This document shows, piece by piece, positions 33,163 to 44,413 of a stretch of 64,000 bases of DNA (position 1 is its first letter; each line of letters begins with the position of its first letter). A model generated the notes under the pieces. That model ran no database searches, was not told where the DNA came from, and worked only from the letters and a program-made list of their open reading frames with translations. Source of the stretch: Stenocarpella maydis. Taxonomy: Eukaryota; Ascomycota; Sordariomycetes; Diaporthales; Diaporthaceae. Location of the stretch: assembly GCA_002270565.1 (NCBI GenBank), contig NQMI01000102.1, positions 109,551-173,550 on the forward strand. The letters are read 5' to 3'. The translations under genes and the position numbers were made by a program.

Positions 33163-35574
33163 CTATGCAATATTGAACTCGCTAGCGGCATTCATCCTCC
33201 TGAGCACCTCCTCCATCTTCCTCTTGGCAGCCGCGGCGTCCACGTCGCCGCCGTCCGCCCCGTCGTCCATGACGTCCGCCCTCCTCTTGCCGCCGGCAGC
33301 GGCGGCGGCGGCGGAGGAGGAGGAGGCGGAAGAGTTGGCGCCGGCCGGCCCCTTCTTGTGCGCGCGCTTCTGCACGCCCCCGCCGATGCCGCCGGGGGCC
33401 TCCCTCAGCCCGTAGCTCTTGGCGATGTGGCCGAGGTGCAGCTGCTGGATGTCGAAGACGTGGCGCTCCTCCTTGACGTGCGTGGCGTACGCGCGCACGT
33501 GCGACCGGAAGCCCTGCCGGGCAGAGTCGATGATGGCGGGCCCGCCGGGGCCCTGCTGCTGCGGCTTGGGCGGCGCCGGCGCGGACCTCCTGCCGCCGCC
33601 CTTGGCCGGGGCCGGCCTGGGCTGCTCCGAGGCCAGGATGCGCTGCTCGATGTGCAGCTGCAGCGCCTCGGCCCTGGCGTGGGGGGGTTGTTTCTGCGGT
33701 GGCTGCTGCTGGTCTTCGTGCCCTTCGTCGTCCTTGCCTGGGACTGGGGGCAGTGTGACCGGGGTGGCGAAGCCCTTCTGGAGGATGGTCTCGTAGGACT
33801 GGGCCACCGCCGGGGGCGTGGTGGGGAGCATGTCGATGTAGCCTTCCTCGCAGCCGGGTAGCAGGAACAGGGCAGCCTTTCCGGGCCGGCCTGCACGAGC
33901 CGTACGTCCGATGCGGTGGACATGGTCGGCGATGGCGAAGGCCGGGTCGTACTCGATAACGAGCTCCACTGCAGGGACGTCGAGACCTCGCGAGGAGATG
34001 TCGGTTGTGATGAGCACGGCAGGGTCTTTGCAATTCGAGAACGAACGGAGCGTCGCAGTACGCATCTGCTGGCTGAGGGACCCGTGAAGCTTATGGAGCA
34101 GGACGGTCGGGTTGGCCGGGGATGTGATATAGGCCGCGGGATGTACAGTTGTGGCCGTGTGATCTGGCTTGCCTTGTGAGGTCTGCGCTGACGGCTGTGC
34201 TGATGCTGGCGACTTTAGCAAGTCGAAGTGGAAGTCAACCGAGTCGGCGCAGGACATGAAGACGATGGCCTTCATGACGGACCCCTTCCGTGCGAAGGCA
34301 TCCTTGAGGAACGCAATCAGCGTGACCAGGCGGAGCTTGGCGGGTACCACCAGGTAGGCCTGCTTCAGCTGAGCCGGTGCGGCAAAGACGGCTTCCGCCT
34401 TTGCGTTCTCTTCTGCGTCGTCCTTTGAGCTGGAAGCGGTGATGAGGACAGCGTCCTGAAGACTGATCTCGCCGAGCCTGTTGACGTTTGCTCTTATGGT
34501 TGCCGAGCAGAGAACTGTCACCCTTCTCTTTGGCATGGCTTTTGTGAGCAACACGCCGTCCTTGTTCGTCTCCTTCAAGGGCTCCTCTCGAATCGCAGTC
34601 ACGATCTGCCTGAGGTCTTGCTCGAAACCCATCTCCATCATCCTGTCACCCTCGTCGAGAATGAGCCACCGGACGGTTCCGACATCGAGGATCTTTGTGT
34701 TGTCCAGGTGATCCGTCAGACGGCCGGGCGTTGCAACCAGGATATTACAGCCCTTGCGGATGCGTGCCTTCTCCGAGTGCTTGCTCTCGCCTCCCATGAC
34801 GGTGGTGCTGACGACCCACGGGCAGCACCGCAGCAGCTTCTCCAGCACGACAGAGATCTGCTTGCATAGCTCTCGGGTCGGCGCAAGAATGATGGCAAAC
34901 AAGCCCGAATTCCTGTGTATGTCCGCGCCCGTAGAAGTCCCATCGTCGTTGCGGCTCAGGGCGACAATCCGTTGTACTATCGGGAGGAGATAGGCCAGGG
35001 TCTTCCCGGAACCTGTCTGCGCCTGTAGGAAAGCATCGTCGTCACCGCCGACGAGCTGGGGTATGGTGTTCTTCTGGATCGACGTGGGCGCCTTCATCTC
35101 GAGCTTCGTCGACAGGTGCTGGGCTATCCTCCGCGACAGGCCCAGCGCGTGGAAGTTGGAAGCCTCCTCGGACAGCGGCGCGTTCGAGGGCGCCGCCTGC
35201 TCGGGCTCGGCTGCCGGGGCGGCGCCGCCGAAGACGGTCTTGGCCGCCGGGTTGTAGGTGAAGAGCTTGGAGGTGACCTGGAAGGGCCTGGAGGGGTCGT
35301 GGTGGTGGCCGCCTGGGCGGCTGGAGGGCCCATGGTCGGTCCTCTGGCGCTTGGGAGGCCGATCTGAGGAGGAGGCAGCGGAGGAGTGCTGGGCAGAGGC
35401 CGCGTCGGTGGGCGGGGGATCCGATGTCGAGCCCGTCCTGCCCTGCTCGCGCGCAGTGTCTTTCTTCCGAGCCCTGCGGCGATCTCTCCAGGATCCCCCG
35501 ACATATTTGACCTTTTTGGCAGCGAAGGAGCTGTCTCCGATGGGGGCCAGGTTGAGGACCAGATCATCAGCCAT
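33163..35574 (-). CDS. DBP7: ATP-dependent DEAD-box RNA helicase Dbp7
   Basis: Single exon, 803 aa from the ATG at 35574 (MADDLVLNLA); the frame is open another 36 codons but Ala/Thr-rich repeat is unlikely coding. Helicase motifs are in order: Q motif around residues 142-174, Walker A AQTGSGKT at 185-192, PTREL at 232-236, TPGRL at 282-286, and motif II as DEGD at 307-310. SAT at 357-359, RGLD near 529, and HRIGRTAR at 553-560 follow. The DEGD variant, the GGSWRDRRRA N-terminus and the late LPGCEEGYIDML are Dbp7 (DDX31) features. It acts in the nucleolus in early 60S subunit assembly. The C-terminus is low-complexity Gln/Ala/Lys-rich. Its neighbours ESF2 and NMD3 also serve ribosome production. 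Confidence 0.95.
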   Translation of the reverse strand: MADDLVLNLAPIGDSSFAAKKVKYVGGSWRDRRRARKKDTAREQGRTGSTSDPPPTDAASAQHSSAASSSDRPPKRQRTDHGPSSRPGGHHHDPSRPFQVTSKLFTYNPAAKTVFGGAAPAAEPEQAAPSNAPLSEEASNFHALGLSRRIAQHLSTKLEMKAPTSIQKNTIPQLVGGDDDAFLQAQTGSGKTLAYLLPIVQRIVALSRNDDGTSTGADIHRNSGLFAIILAPTRELCKQISVVLEKLLRCCPWVVSTTVMGGESKHSEKARIRKGCNILVATPGRLTDHLDNTKILDVGTVRWLILDEGDRMMEMGFEQDLRQIVTAIREEPLKETNKDGVLLTKAMPKRRVTVLCSATIRANVNRLGEISLQDAVLITASSSKDDAEENAKAEAVFAAPAQLKQAYLVVPAKLRLVTLIAFLKDAFARKGSVMKAIVFMSCADSVDFHFDLLKSPASAQPSAQTSQGKPDHTATTVHPAAYITSPANPTVLLHKLHGSLSQQMRTATLRSFSNCKDPAVLITTDISSRGLDVPAVELVIEYDPAFAIADHVHRIGRTARAGRPGKAALFLLPGCEEGYIDMLPTTPPAVAQSYETILQKGFATPVTLPPVPGKDDEGHEDQQQPPQKQPPHARAEALQLHIEQRILASEQPRPAPAKGGGRRSAPAPPKPQQQGPGGPAIIDSARQGFRSHVRAYATHVKEERHVFDIQQLHLGHIAKSYGLREAPGGIGGGVQKRAHKKGPAGANSSASSSSAAAAAAGGKRRADVMDDGADGGDVDAAAAKRKMEEVLRRMNAASEFNIA

Positions 35575-36070
35575 TGTCGTCGCTGTCGCTGTCGCTGTCG
35601 CTGTGGTTGGGTGGCTGGTCGCGAAGACGGAGGGAACCGAGCACAGAAAGTCTCTGTTTCCATAGCGGGCGGGCGGGCACATGCACCCGAGTCTTTGGGG
35701 ACGATGAAAATTTAGTGGGGCCTGGTCCTATCCCATCCTATCGGTTGGCCAGTGGCGGGGAGTGCTGCTTGGGCCAGGCCTCGCATCCGATGCGATGGAC
35801 ATGGCGGGATTTCTTTCCTTGTCGACAAGGTGGATGGATCGAAAGAATGATTTCGGCATCTGACCTGCATGCATACTACATACGGCATCGTGGCGACCTC
35901 ATTTACAACACGGAGGCCCGGTCGTGCCGTCTGGTCTCTGCCTGCTATGCACACATGGCATCTACAGCCGACGCCTCGGCACAGCTTGATGAACCAGGAC
36001 CCAGCTTGATAAATGCAGAATACAAGATTATATTATTAATGTGGTTTTAGGGTATCCCCAGGCACAAGGC
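35575..36070. other. DBP7 promoter region and WW gene 3' region
   Basis: Begins with a GTCGCTGTCGCTGTC array (35578-35606) just upstream of the DBP7 start. No independent gene is supported. Confidence 0.5.
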
Positions 36071-37060
36071 TCAAAACAGCAGGCTACCCACTCCCAGCCC
36101 AACACCAAGCCCCAGCAGGGGAGCCATGCCCAGGCCACCACCATAACCATACCCGTACCCCCCGCGGCCATACGGTCTGCTGTAGGGACCAACCGGCCTG
36201 GCATACATGTTCCCGGGCCCAGCCATCATCCCCGGCGGGCCGCCAAAGTACCCTCCCCTGCTCCAAGGGTTGACGAAGCACGCGTTCGGCCGCGCGCGCA
36301 TGCCCGGCGGGACGCCCTGCGGCGGCTCGATCCAGACCTCCCTGCCCTCGCCGTCGGTGCCCAGCAGCTGCGGCTCGCCCGTCTCGACCGCCAGCGCGAC
36401 CTGGCGCCGGACGTGCTGGTGCTGATAGTACGCCTGCCTCTCGGCCTCGGCGCGCTTCTGCCGCCTGGCCGCGCGGTCCTGGTGGGTCGACCCGGTCAGC
36501 TTGTCCTTGAGCTTGCGGCCGAACTTCTCGGGCATGGAGAGCCTCTCCGGGCCCGTGTCGAGGAGCCCCGGCTGCTGCTCCTGCCGGGGGTGTGTCGAGG
36601 CTGCTGCTGCTGCCTGCTGCTGCTGCTGCTGCTGCTGGCGGCCGAGGCCGTGGTCGTGGGCGGTGTCGTCGTCGCTGCTCTCTGCCTCGATGTCGGCCAG
36701 GCTGTGGACGCGGTGTAGGGTCTTGATGCGTTCCCTCTCTTGCTCAGGCAGGGAGGCTAGGTATTGGCCATCATCATAGGGGTGGTGCCAGATGGAGCGT
36801 GGTGGGGTGGCCCTCGTGTCGACGAAGAACTGGTGATGTGTCTGCCGGTCGTATTGTCTCACCCAACCTTCGGGGAGAGGCCGGGCCGAGTCCTCCATGC
36901 TCCGCCGCTCTTCAGGCGGGATCCCATTGCGGGTGCGCAGTGGGACGGTGAGGTTGTTTGTGTCCGGGGGGGGGACGCCTCCGGGGTTGGCCGGCTGGGG
37001 CAGCGAGGGGCTGGAGGAGCTGGCCTCGTAGGGTGGAGGAGGGTCTGCGTATGAAGGCAT
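36071..37060 (-). CDS. WW domain-containing protein
   Basis: Single exon, 329 aa. The N-terminus is proline-rich (PPPPYEASSSS, with a PPPY motif). A WW domain follows near residues 63-95: LPEGWVRQYDRQTHHQFFVD then SIWHHP, with the two Trp and closing Pro. A charged segment leads to a poly-Gln/Ala stretch encoded by a CTG run (36600-36640). A basic helix (KLKDKLTGSTHQDRAARRQKR) comes next. The C-terminus is Gly/Tyr-rich (GYGYGYGGG) and ends in a hydrophobic LLGLGVGLGVGSLLF. WW domains bind PPxY ligands, and the protein carries one itself. Similar proteins are common and uncharacterised in Pezizomycotina. The last stretch might insert in or associate with a membrane; this is inference. Confidence 0.85.
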   Translation of the reverse strand: MPSYADPPPPYEASSSSPSLPQPANPGGVPPPDTNNLTVPLRTRNGIPPEERRSMEDSARPLPEGWVRQYDRQTHHQFFVDTRATPPRSIWHHPYDDGQYLASLPEQERERIKTLHRVHSLADIEAESSDDDTAHDHGLGRQQQQQQQQAAAAASTHPRQEQQPGLLDTGPERLSMPEKFGRKLKDKLTGSTHQDRAARRQKRAEAERQAYYQHQHVRRQVALAVETGEPQLLGTDGEGREVWIEPPQGVPPGMRARPNACFVNPWSRGGYFGGPPGMMAGPGNMYARPVGPYSRPYGRGGYGYGYGGGLGMAPLLGLGVGLGVGSLLF

Positions 37061-38210
37061 GACGGCTCTGGGTGTTTTTGATTCCTAGGTCAATGCAATG
37101 GCGATTTGATAGGCCGCATGCATATTGGAAGGAGACGGCAAAAGCTACAGAGTGACAGACGGCAGAACGGATGGCGGCTGTGGTTAGCTAGCACCCGTGC
37201 CATATGATTCTGGTGGTGCGTACATGACGTCAAAAAGCGTACTTGCATGAGCTCCCCCAGCAGGAAGTCGATACACACAGCACACGGCCCTTGATGGCCG
37301 CTTCTAGAATCACTCTAGACAGCAGTTATATAAACCACCCGGGATTCCAGATACAGAGCAGCGGGTGGTCCTGGCTGGGGTGCCCAGGTGCCCAGGTGGG
37401 TAATCCCAGGCCCGTCAGGGACCTGTGTATTATCCATTATACTTCTCGGTGCCAGACCACTCCCAGAAGTCAATCTGAGCCATGAGCTGGGGCTTGCCTG
37501 CGCATTTGTTTTCGCTGCTAGGATACTGACGAATACATGCCGACATGGACTTGCTGAGCAGCAATGTCCTCCCCATGGCTCAAGCCTTGGGGTGTAGCAT
37601 AGACGCGGACAGACTCGGTCCATGCCCGTTGCCGCCTGCCATGTGCTGGCCGAGCGATGGCGAACCTCCAGGACAAGCTGCATGGGGACTTCACCTCCGA
37701 GCCGCCTCCCCCTGGCGTCTTGGGCGCATGTCCAGCCAGGCAGATCTGGGTTCATCAGCTCAGAAGTGCACGTATGCAGGTGAGGCTGGGAGATGATGGG
37801 CGGCGACGGCCCGACCGCCCCGCAGCCCAGGGCAGCCGTGTAAATAGGTACCAAGTAGGTACCCAGGCATACTTGGTAATAGTGCATGCACCGGGGGAGC
37901 TCCCCTCAGTCCCATCGCTGCCCGTCGTCACCCTTCACATGCCCGCCTGGGGGTGAGCTCAGAACCGCGGGCCCCGCCGCTGTCGTCATTGAGGCCATCG
38001 TGCTGCTCGCATAGGGCAGGATCCCAAGCACTGGACCTCGGGGAGGGGCCGCGCCTCTGCCGATCTCGCTCGCGTATTTCATGTCATCCCGAGCCCGCGG
38101 GAACTGGCCTGCCATCTTAACCCCTGAACCAGCATCTGGGCCACTCTCTGCCTGTCCGGGATCCCGCATAGCGATCGACCGCCGCACCCGAAACATCTCA
38201 CCACGCAGCC
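37061..38210. promoter_or_regulatory. Divergent intergenic region, WW gene / ERG8
   Basis: 1150 bp between two divergent start codons. It must contain both promoters. The GTACC/TAGGTACC short repeats at 37847-37866 are the only repeats noted. Long frames on both strands (37315-37887 minus, 37657-37956 plus) conflict and have no family resemblance. Confidence 0.4.
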
Positions 38211-39791
38211 ATGACCGTCCAGCCCGGAAACCCGACGACCGCCGTGTCCGCCCCGGGCAAGGTGCTGCTGGCCGGCGGCTACCTCGTCACCGACAGGCAC
38301 TACACCGGCCTTGTCTTCGGCCTCGACGCCCGCATCAACGTCGTAGCCCGTGGCATCCCCACCTCGCAGGGCGTCCAGCTGACCGAGATTGTCGTCGAGA
38401 GCCCCCAGTTCGCCGGTGGCATATGGCGCTATGGCTACCATCTCGCCCCTGAGGACGGCGGCATCACCGTCACCCAGCTGCAGGTGTAAGTGGCGTCTCC
38501 TCTGCGCATTCTCTAGCCCACATGCTTCTGTCTCGGAACCTTGCCCTGTCCCTCCCCTTTCGATTTATGTGCATTTCCCGCCATGTCCCATATGAGAGAG
38601 AGAGAGAGAGACAGACAGAGAGAGATGTCTCCAGCCAGCCTGCAGACTCATGTGCCCCTCGGCCTGGACCTCGCCTCAACTAACCACCACAAAAGCGGCT
38701 CATCCTACCAGCCCAACCCCTTCATCGAGACGACTCTCACCTACGCGCTCACATACATCTCCCGCGTCGCCCACCAGCGGCCCTCACACAGCATCCAATC
38801 CGCCAGGCTCACCATCCTCGCCGACACGGACTACTACTCCGCCTCGTCATCGTCCTCAGCAGCACCCGCCACAGGCCCGCCCGGCAGCCGCTTCATCCCC
38901 TTCGGCACCTCCCTGAAAGACGCCAAAAAGACCGGCCTCGGCTCCTCCGCCGCCCTCGTCACCAGCCTGACCGCCGCCCTGCTCTCCCACTACCTGGGCC
39001 CGGCCCACTTCGACCTGGCCACCGACAAGGGCCGCACCGTGCTGCACAACCTCGCCCAGGCCGCCCACTGCCGCGCCCAGGGCAAGATCGGCTCGGGCTT
39101 CGACGTCGCCGCCGCCGTCCACGGCAGCTGCCTGTACCGGCGCTTCTCCCCCTCCGTCCTGGACGCCGTCCCGCAGCCGGGCCAGCCGCGCTTCGGCAGC
39201 AGGCTGGAGGAGGTCATCGGGGGGGCGTGGGACACGGAGATCCACAAGGACAAGGTCAGCCTGCCCCGTGGCGTGGCCATGCGCATGGTCGACGTCGAGT
39301 GCGGCTCCCAGACCGTCGGCATGGTCAAGGCCGTCAACGCGTGGCGCGCCGCCGACCCCGCCGGGTCCAAGGCGCTCTGGGACGAGCTGCAGCGCCGCAA
39401 CGAGGCGCTGGCGCGCGTGCTGGCCGGCGCCGACGGCGCAGGGACGCTCGGGGCGGAGCTCCCCGGCGCCCTCGCGGCCGCCAGGGGGCTGGTGCGCGCC
39501 ATGGGCGAGGCCTCGGGCGTGCCCATCGAGCCCGGGTCCCAGACGGAGCTGATCGACGCGCTGTCGCGCGTCGAGGGCGTCTACGGCGGGGTCGTCCCCG
39601 GCGCGGGCGGGTTCGACGCCGTGGCGCTGCTGGTGCGCGACGACGCCGAGACGGCGGCGCGGCTCGAGGCGTTCCTCGCGCGGTGGTCCGCCGGGAGGAG
39701 GGACAGCAGGGCCAGGCTCCTGGGCGTCAGGGGCGAGCTCGAGGGCGTGAGGGCGGAGGCGCTGGGGGGTTTCGACGGGTGGTTGTCCTGA
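38211..39791 (+). CDS. ERG8: Phosphomevalonate kinase
   Basis: Two exons, join(38211..38485,38696..39791), 456 aa. The 210-nt intron has a GTAAGT donor, a CTAAC branch-like site and an AAAG acceptor; the join gives TVTQLQVGSSYQPNPFIETT in frame. GHMP kinase features are present: APGKVLLAGGYLV at residues 14-26 and the glycine-rich ATP loop KKTGLGSSAALV. KIGSGFDVAAAVHGS is the family motif after it, and PGAGGFDAVALLV is the C-terminal GHMP motif. The enzyme phosphorylates mevalonate 5-phosphate to the diphosphate in the mevalonate/ergosterol pathway, in the cytosol. Length agrees with fungal Erg8. The intron holds a GA microsatellite at 38593-38623. Confidence 0.95.
38593..38623 (+). repeat. 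GA microsatellite in the ERG8 intron
   Basis: GAGAGAGAGAGAGAGACAGACAGAGAGAGA type tract, wholly within the intron, so it does not affect the protein. Confidence 0.8.
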
Positions 39792-40633
39792 CGGCTCCCC
39801 TGTTGTTTTCTACTCGCTCGAGACATTGGCCGGCGGCGTGTTGGTTCCGCCGTATATACCACGGAACCGGGTCGCGGGCGGATCAAGGGAAAAGCAAATG
39901 GGTTTCAATCAACGGCCGGCCCTATTGTGTTTGTCAGCCAGTCACTCAGTCACGGCCCATCGAGTCGGAAATCTGCTTGTTTCTTTAGCTTTGTTATGCA
40001 TGGTTGCTCTGCACTATGATGTCTGACATCAGAACCGACTGATATCTAAGTTAATACTACAGTAATTCGTCCCCAGAAAGATTGTATCTCATGGCCCGGA
40101 TATCCACCCTTTTCACCCCCCCCCCCCAANCCCCCCAATACCGAAGTAATGCTGCTCTGTCCCCCAATAAAGGTCTGTTTTCTATCTGGCAGCCAGTGGT
40201 AGTACTAGGGTTCTTGCTGGTTCCTCGCTCCCAGCCAGGAAAACAAAAAGAGCGGAAACATCATATGACAACTTTCCTTAGGTCCATCTCGCCCAGTTTG
40301 ACGCAAGCCAAATCCGTCTAGGTTCCAAAAGAGGGGCAGAAAGGGGGTAATGATACCGTCTAATCCTTGGCTTCCGTTCGTGATCGTACAGTAGCGGCAT
40401 GTGGGGCCGTCTGCGGCTCGCCGTCGTGAGAAGTCGTTAAATCCCAGTGCTTGCAGCATTAACCAGGTAGACAGCCCGATACCTCCCCGGGGCTCCATCG
40501 TCTGGTGTCTTTGGTGTCGGCAGTGGTGGTTGTGGCTCATCTCCTGTCGTCTCTCCCACAAAAACAAAATGGGCGCGGCGCGTCTAAGCTGCAGGATAAA
40601 AAGGGCAGAGAAGCCGACCCCCCCCCCCATTTC
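39792..40633. other. Convergent intergenic region with an N
   Basis: 3' regions of ERG8 and of the small CRIB-like gene. A C-run at 40106-40137 contains a single N at 40130, a homopolymer miscall. No gene is seen. Confidence 0.5.
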
Positions 40634-40866
40634 CTATATGAGGGCCTCCTTGGCCACCGCCAGGTGGCAGCCGTGCCTGTCGCTCCCGCAGCTCGTCGAC
40701 GAGGACGTCGAGCGGCTGAGCTGCGAGGCGCTGTCTTCGGCCGCGAACGACTGCGTGATGGAGGGCCGCGAGGCGCTCAGCGGGGGCGAGGTGAGGCCGC
40801 GGTATCCCGCGCGGGACTTGCTGGGCCGCGAGGGCTTCTGGTGCTGGTCGTACTGCTGGCTCTGGC

Positions 40867-40907
<41 letters not shown>

Positions 40908-41313
40908 GCGAGCTGTCCGTCGATGGTGGAGAAGCGGCTGGCGATGGCCTTCTCGCGGAGGACCTGGAGCCTGCGGGGCTGGTATGTCAGTATGGGCCTT
41001 TTTGACACCTTGGGATTGCGTATCTGCGAGGTGCTGCTGCTTTGACAACGGGAGCCAGCCAGGGTTGAGGACGTACTCATCTTCGCTGAGGCCTTTTATG
41101 TTGGTAGCGACGTGTCTGAATCCAAACGGCGCGGACTTCCATGCTGTCAGCACCTCTTCAAGGCAGACGAGGGAGGAAGTTGGGAAGCGGGCGGTGTCTC
41201 ACAATCTGGATTGAGCGTCTCTTCTTCTCCTTGTGCAGGCGACGGTTGACCGCATTCTTCACGACGCTCTGGACTCGCGCGAGGCGCAGCTTGAATGAGT
41301 TGCAAACTTGCAT
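40634..41313 (-). CDS. Small CRIB-like / poly-Gln protein, three exons
   Basis: complement(join(40634..40970,41077..41135,41203..41313)), 168 aa. No single frame shows this gene; it emerges only after two introns (67 nt GTGAGA..GAAG; 106 nt GTACGT..GCAG). Exon 1 is basic (RLARVQSVVKNAVNRRLHKE). A 59-nt exon 2 gives ISAPFGFRHV across the junction, close to the ISxPxxFxH core of a CRIB motif. Exon 3 starts LQVLREKAIASRF and then has 13 consecutive Gln from a CAG run (40868-40906) and a Ser-rich tail. The order basic helix, ISAPF-DF-like, SEDE, REKAxASR matches small hypothetical proteins common in filamentous ascomycetes. CRIB motifs bind Cdc42/Rac; binding here is inference. Confidence 0.7.
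40868..40906 (-). repeat. CAG(13) poly-Gln tract
   Basis: Thirteen uninterrupted CAG codons on the minus strand, in frame in the last exon of the small CRIB-like gene; likely length-variable. Confidence 0.9.
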
Positions 41314-42354
41314 CTTGACTGCTGTGAGGTGTTTGTCGAGTTGGGGGTGTGGGATCAAAGGATAATAAAAGCCAATGGGCGAGTCGGTATTGATGTTGGT
41401 GACTTGGATACCGAGTGAGTGGCAGCTGGGGGCTGGAAGAGAGTGTGGAAAAGTTGGCTGGGAAGAGATAACAAAGCCAGAAGGAGGTGGCGGCTCGTGG
41501 GTAAAAGAGGGTGGTGATGCTCCTTGCAAAGAAGCGAAAGAAGGGAAGAGGTTTTCTCTCTGCTGCTCTGGGTGGCTGGATGAAGGGAAAGGCCGAGCTT
41601 GGAGATGGCGTTGTAGAGAAGGCTGACCGGGCAGCTAGATGTAGCAGACGATTGGCAGGTAGAGGAGGATGTAAGTAGTTTGAAAAATACCCGGCCGAGT
41701 AGGACTCAGAGCGTGCAATAGGGTTTAAAGCAGTGGGATACACCATCAAGTATGACTCGGACGCCAAAGGGGTGTGGGAAACTGAGCCCGGTGATATCGA
41801 ACAAAGGCGTGGCCAAGGCGGACCAGTAGGAGGTAATACATGCCGTGAGGAGGGGGTGTAGGCGCTCGATGGGATATCCAAATCAAGAAGTGATTACCTT
41901 TATCCAGACCAATACGAAGGAAAAAAGCCCCAGATGCACCGCCGGACCACTACAGAGATGATACAGAGGGTCACACCTTGCAGTCAAAGAAGAAAGCCTC
42001 AGATGGCAATGATTTGGCTCACACGGAGGGATAACCCACTGCCGGGGACGATGGATGGGAGCTGTAAAGGGGTGGCGAGTCGCCCTTCTCGGCGATATTG
42101 CGTTGGAATGCTGGGTCTGATATTGGGGGGGGCCTACGGCCATCCCGTGGAATGCAGGCACTTAAAGCGAAGGGCGCGAGACAGACGCGTGCGTTTAATT
42201 GGATTTGAGCGCGTCAGAGTTGGATCACGAGGCGTAAGTGGGCGTAATTGAGATGCAAGGTACCGTGCATATGGTGCGATCTGATCTAGGCTGCTCGCAG
42301 AGGCCATCCCTTGCCTCGGCCGAATTGTCACCACCTGAGCATCATCATCTGACC
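41314..42354. other. Intergenic region
   Basis: Promoter and leader of the small CRIB-like gene on the left, and the 3' region of the aldehyde dehydrogenase on the right. Frames at 41147-41881 are leader sequence; no second gene is supported. Confidence 0.5.
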
Positions 42355-43889
42355 TTATTTGGGGTAGTCCTTGAGGTGGAAACTCTTCAGCTTCACAAAC
42401 TGGTCGAAACCAAACCGGCTCAGGGTTTGCCCCTTGCCTGAGTTCTTCCACCCGGTCCACGCCAGGTCCTGCAAGGTGTCTCTGTCAGCGGTAGCAACTC
42501 CGTAGGCGGGTCTCAGCATGACTTACGCGACTGGGGAAATCACAGCGGTTCACAAAGACGGTTCCAGCCTCGACGTCTTCGGCAAGCTGATAGGCCTTGT
42601 CGGTGTCCTTGGTCCAGATGCTGGCGGTCAGGCCGAACTCGCTGTCATTCATGAGCTTGACAGCCTCCTCGTCGTTCTTGACCTTCATCACGGGGATAAC
42701 CGGGCCGAAAGTCTCCTCCGTCATGACAGCCATCTCGTGTGTGACACCGGTCAGAAGGGTTGGCTTGACGAAATTTCCCTTTGGGGGAGGGTTACTGAAC
42801 GACTCGTTCTCAGGCGTCAAATCCTTGGCGCCCTTGTCAAGTGCGTCTTTGATGTGCGCCTCGATGGCTGCCTTTGACCTCGTCGAGATGACAGGCCCAA
42901 CACTTGTAGACTTATCAAATGGGTCGCCGAGCTTGTAGCCCTTGAGGACAGCCTGAACGGCCTCGACAAATTTATCGTGGATCGTCTCGTCGACATAGAC
43001 CCGTTCGATGGAGCAGCAGCTCTGGCCAGAGTTGAACACAGCCCCGTCGACAATTTCCTCGGCCGCCCAGGCGATATCCACGTCGCCCCGGACGTAGGCG
43101 GGGTCCTTGCCACCAAGCTCCAGGCCAACATCCACAATGCGGTCTGACGCTGCCTTCTGCACAGCAAGGCCGCCGGCGACTGACCCGGTGAAGCACACTA
43201 GGGATATCAGAGGGTTCCGAACCAGAGACTCGATAGTTGTGGGCGAGCCGGCATGGAAGTACTGGATGACCCCCGAGGGAAGGCCTGCCTGGGTGAAGGC
43301 TTTGGACACCTGCTCCACAATAGTAGGCGTCTGTGGCGAGGGCTTCAGGATGACTGTGTTGCCCGAGAGAAGGGCAGGGATGAGCGAGTTGACGAGAATG
43401 AGATACGGATACTGAAAAGTCAGCTTCTCGGTCCCGCCCTCTGAGTGCTTATGTCGATCCAGCCATGATATCCAGATAACTCACGTTCCACGCAAAGAGG
43501 ACAAGCACAGGCCCAACGGGGACCTTGCGGATAAATCTCTTGAAGCCCTTTTCCGGCTCGCCATCTGTGTCCTTGAGCACCTCGTCGCTTATCTTGACAA
43601 GATACTCGGACCGGCTGAGGGCCGTGGAGACTTCCTTCGCCCCATAGGCAATAGGCCTACCCATCTGGGTAGTCAGCTCGAGAGCGAGCTCATCTGCCTT
43701 GCCGCCGAGCACGTTGAGGGCCTTCTTGATGATTTCCTGCCTTTCCGCCAGAGAGGTCTTGCTCCAGGTCTTGAAGGCCTCGGCGGAAGTCTTGGGCAGG
43801 CTCTCTAGTTCTTCTGCTGATGGGCCATTGCGAGTGATGATGACCTCGTTGGTGTTGGGGGAGACTGTCTTGATGACCTCGACAGACAT
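42355..43889 (-). CDS. NAD(P)-dependent aldehyde dehydrogenase
   Basis: Three exons, complement(join(42355..42468,42527..43411,43485..43889)), 467 aa. Introns of 73 nt (GTGAGT..TCAG) and 58 nt (GTAAGT..GCAG) are both in phase 0. ALDH features: FAWN-YPYL, where Asn is the conserved active-site residue, then NTVILKPSPQTP in the cofactor site and FTGSVAGG. The catalytic Glu lies in ELGGKDP (residue 233) and the catalytic Cys in FNSGQSCCS (residue 267). EETFGPVIPV and the C-terminal GWKNSGKGQTLSRFG follow. The N-terminus lacks a targeting signal from the ATG at 43889. It oxidises aldehydes to acids; the substrate is not evident, and the ~467-aa length fits general ALDH relatives of succinate-semialdehyde dehydrogenase. 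It is divergent from ESF2 across 524 bp. Confidence 0.92.
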
Positions 43890-44413
43890 CTTGAATGCGC
43901 GGGCTGTTGACCAAAGGTAGTGAGTGCGCAATGAAGATGGAAAATGAGGAAGGGCAGACGTAGTATAGGACGCGTGCCTAGCGATCCTGGACAAACAAAA
44001 TATAATCAGCTTTTCTAAGCCGTTTTCGTTTCGATTTCCTGGATGTCCACTGCTTGTTGCATGTAAAAACCAAGGCATCTATCTACCTACCCACTGCCTG
44101 CCCGACCCCTCCATGAGCTTCCTGTATGACGCTGTCCCATGGGTTCGCCCCACGGAGCCGATCTCGGCGACCTACTGATAAGATAAGACTGCCTAGTGGG
44201 GAGGTGGAAACTTTGATTTCTGGTCAGCGCATGTGTGTGCAGCTGCGTGAGCTCCACTGAAATTTCGAAGCGGCATCCTCGAAGGCCGGCAGAAAGATTT
44301 CCAATTGCTTTGACAGGCCGAATCAGCCCAGCTCAACCCCATATCTACCGCCCATACCGCCCCTGATTCATTCAGCCAGCTGCTTCCGGTAATACTAGCC
44401 TAAGAGTCTTATC
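43890..44413. promoter_or_regulatory. Divergent promoter region, ALDH / ESF2
   Basis: 524 bp between two divergent ATGs with no coding signal; carries both promoters. No individual binding site is claimed. Confidence 0.45.

Noticed and set aside
33182..34033. Long Arg/Pro/Ala-rich frames over DBP7
   Set aside because: GC-rich shadow frames of a well-supported helicase gene.
36041..36718. 225-aa plus-strand frame
   Set aside because: Antisense of the WW-domain gene, Leu/Arg/Ala-rich low complexity caused by the CTG run.
39227..39988. 253-aa Arg/Gly-rich plus-strand frame
   Set aside because: Shadow of ERG8 exon 2, whose GHMP motifs lie in the other frame.
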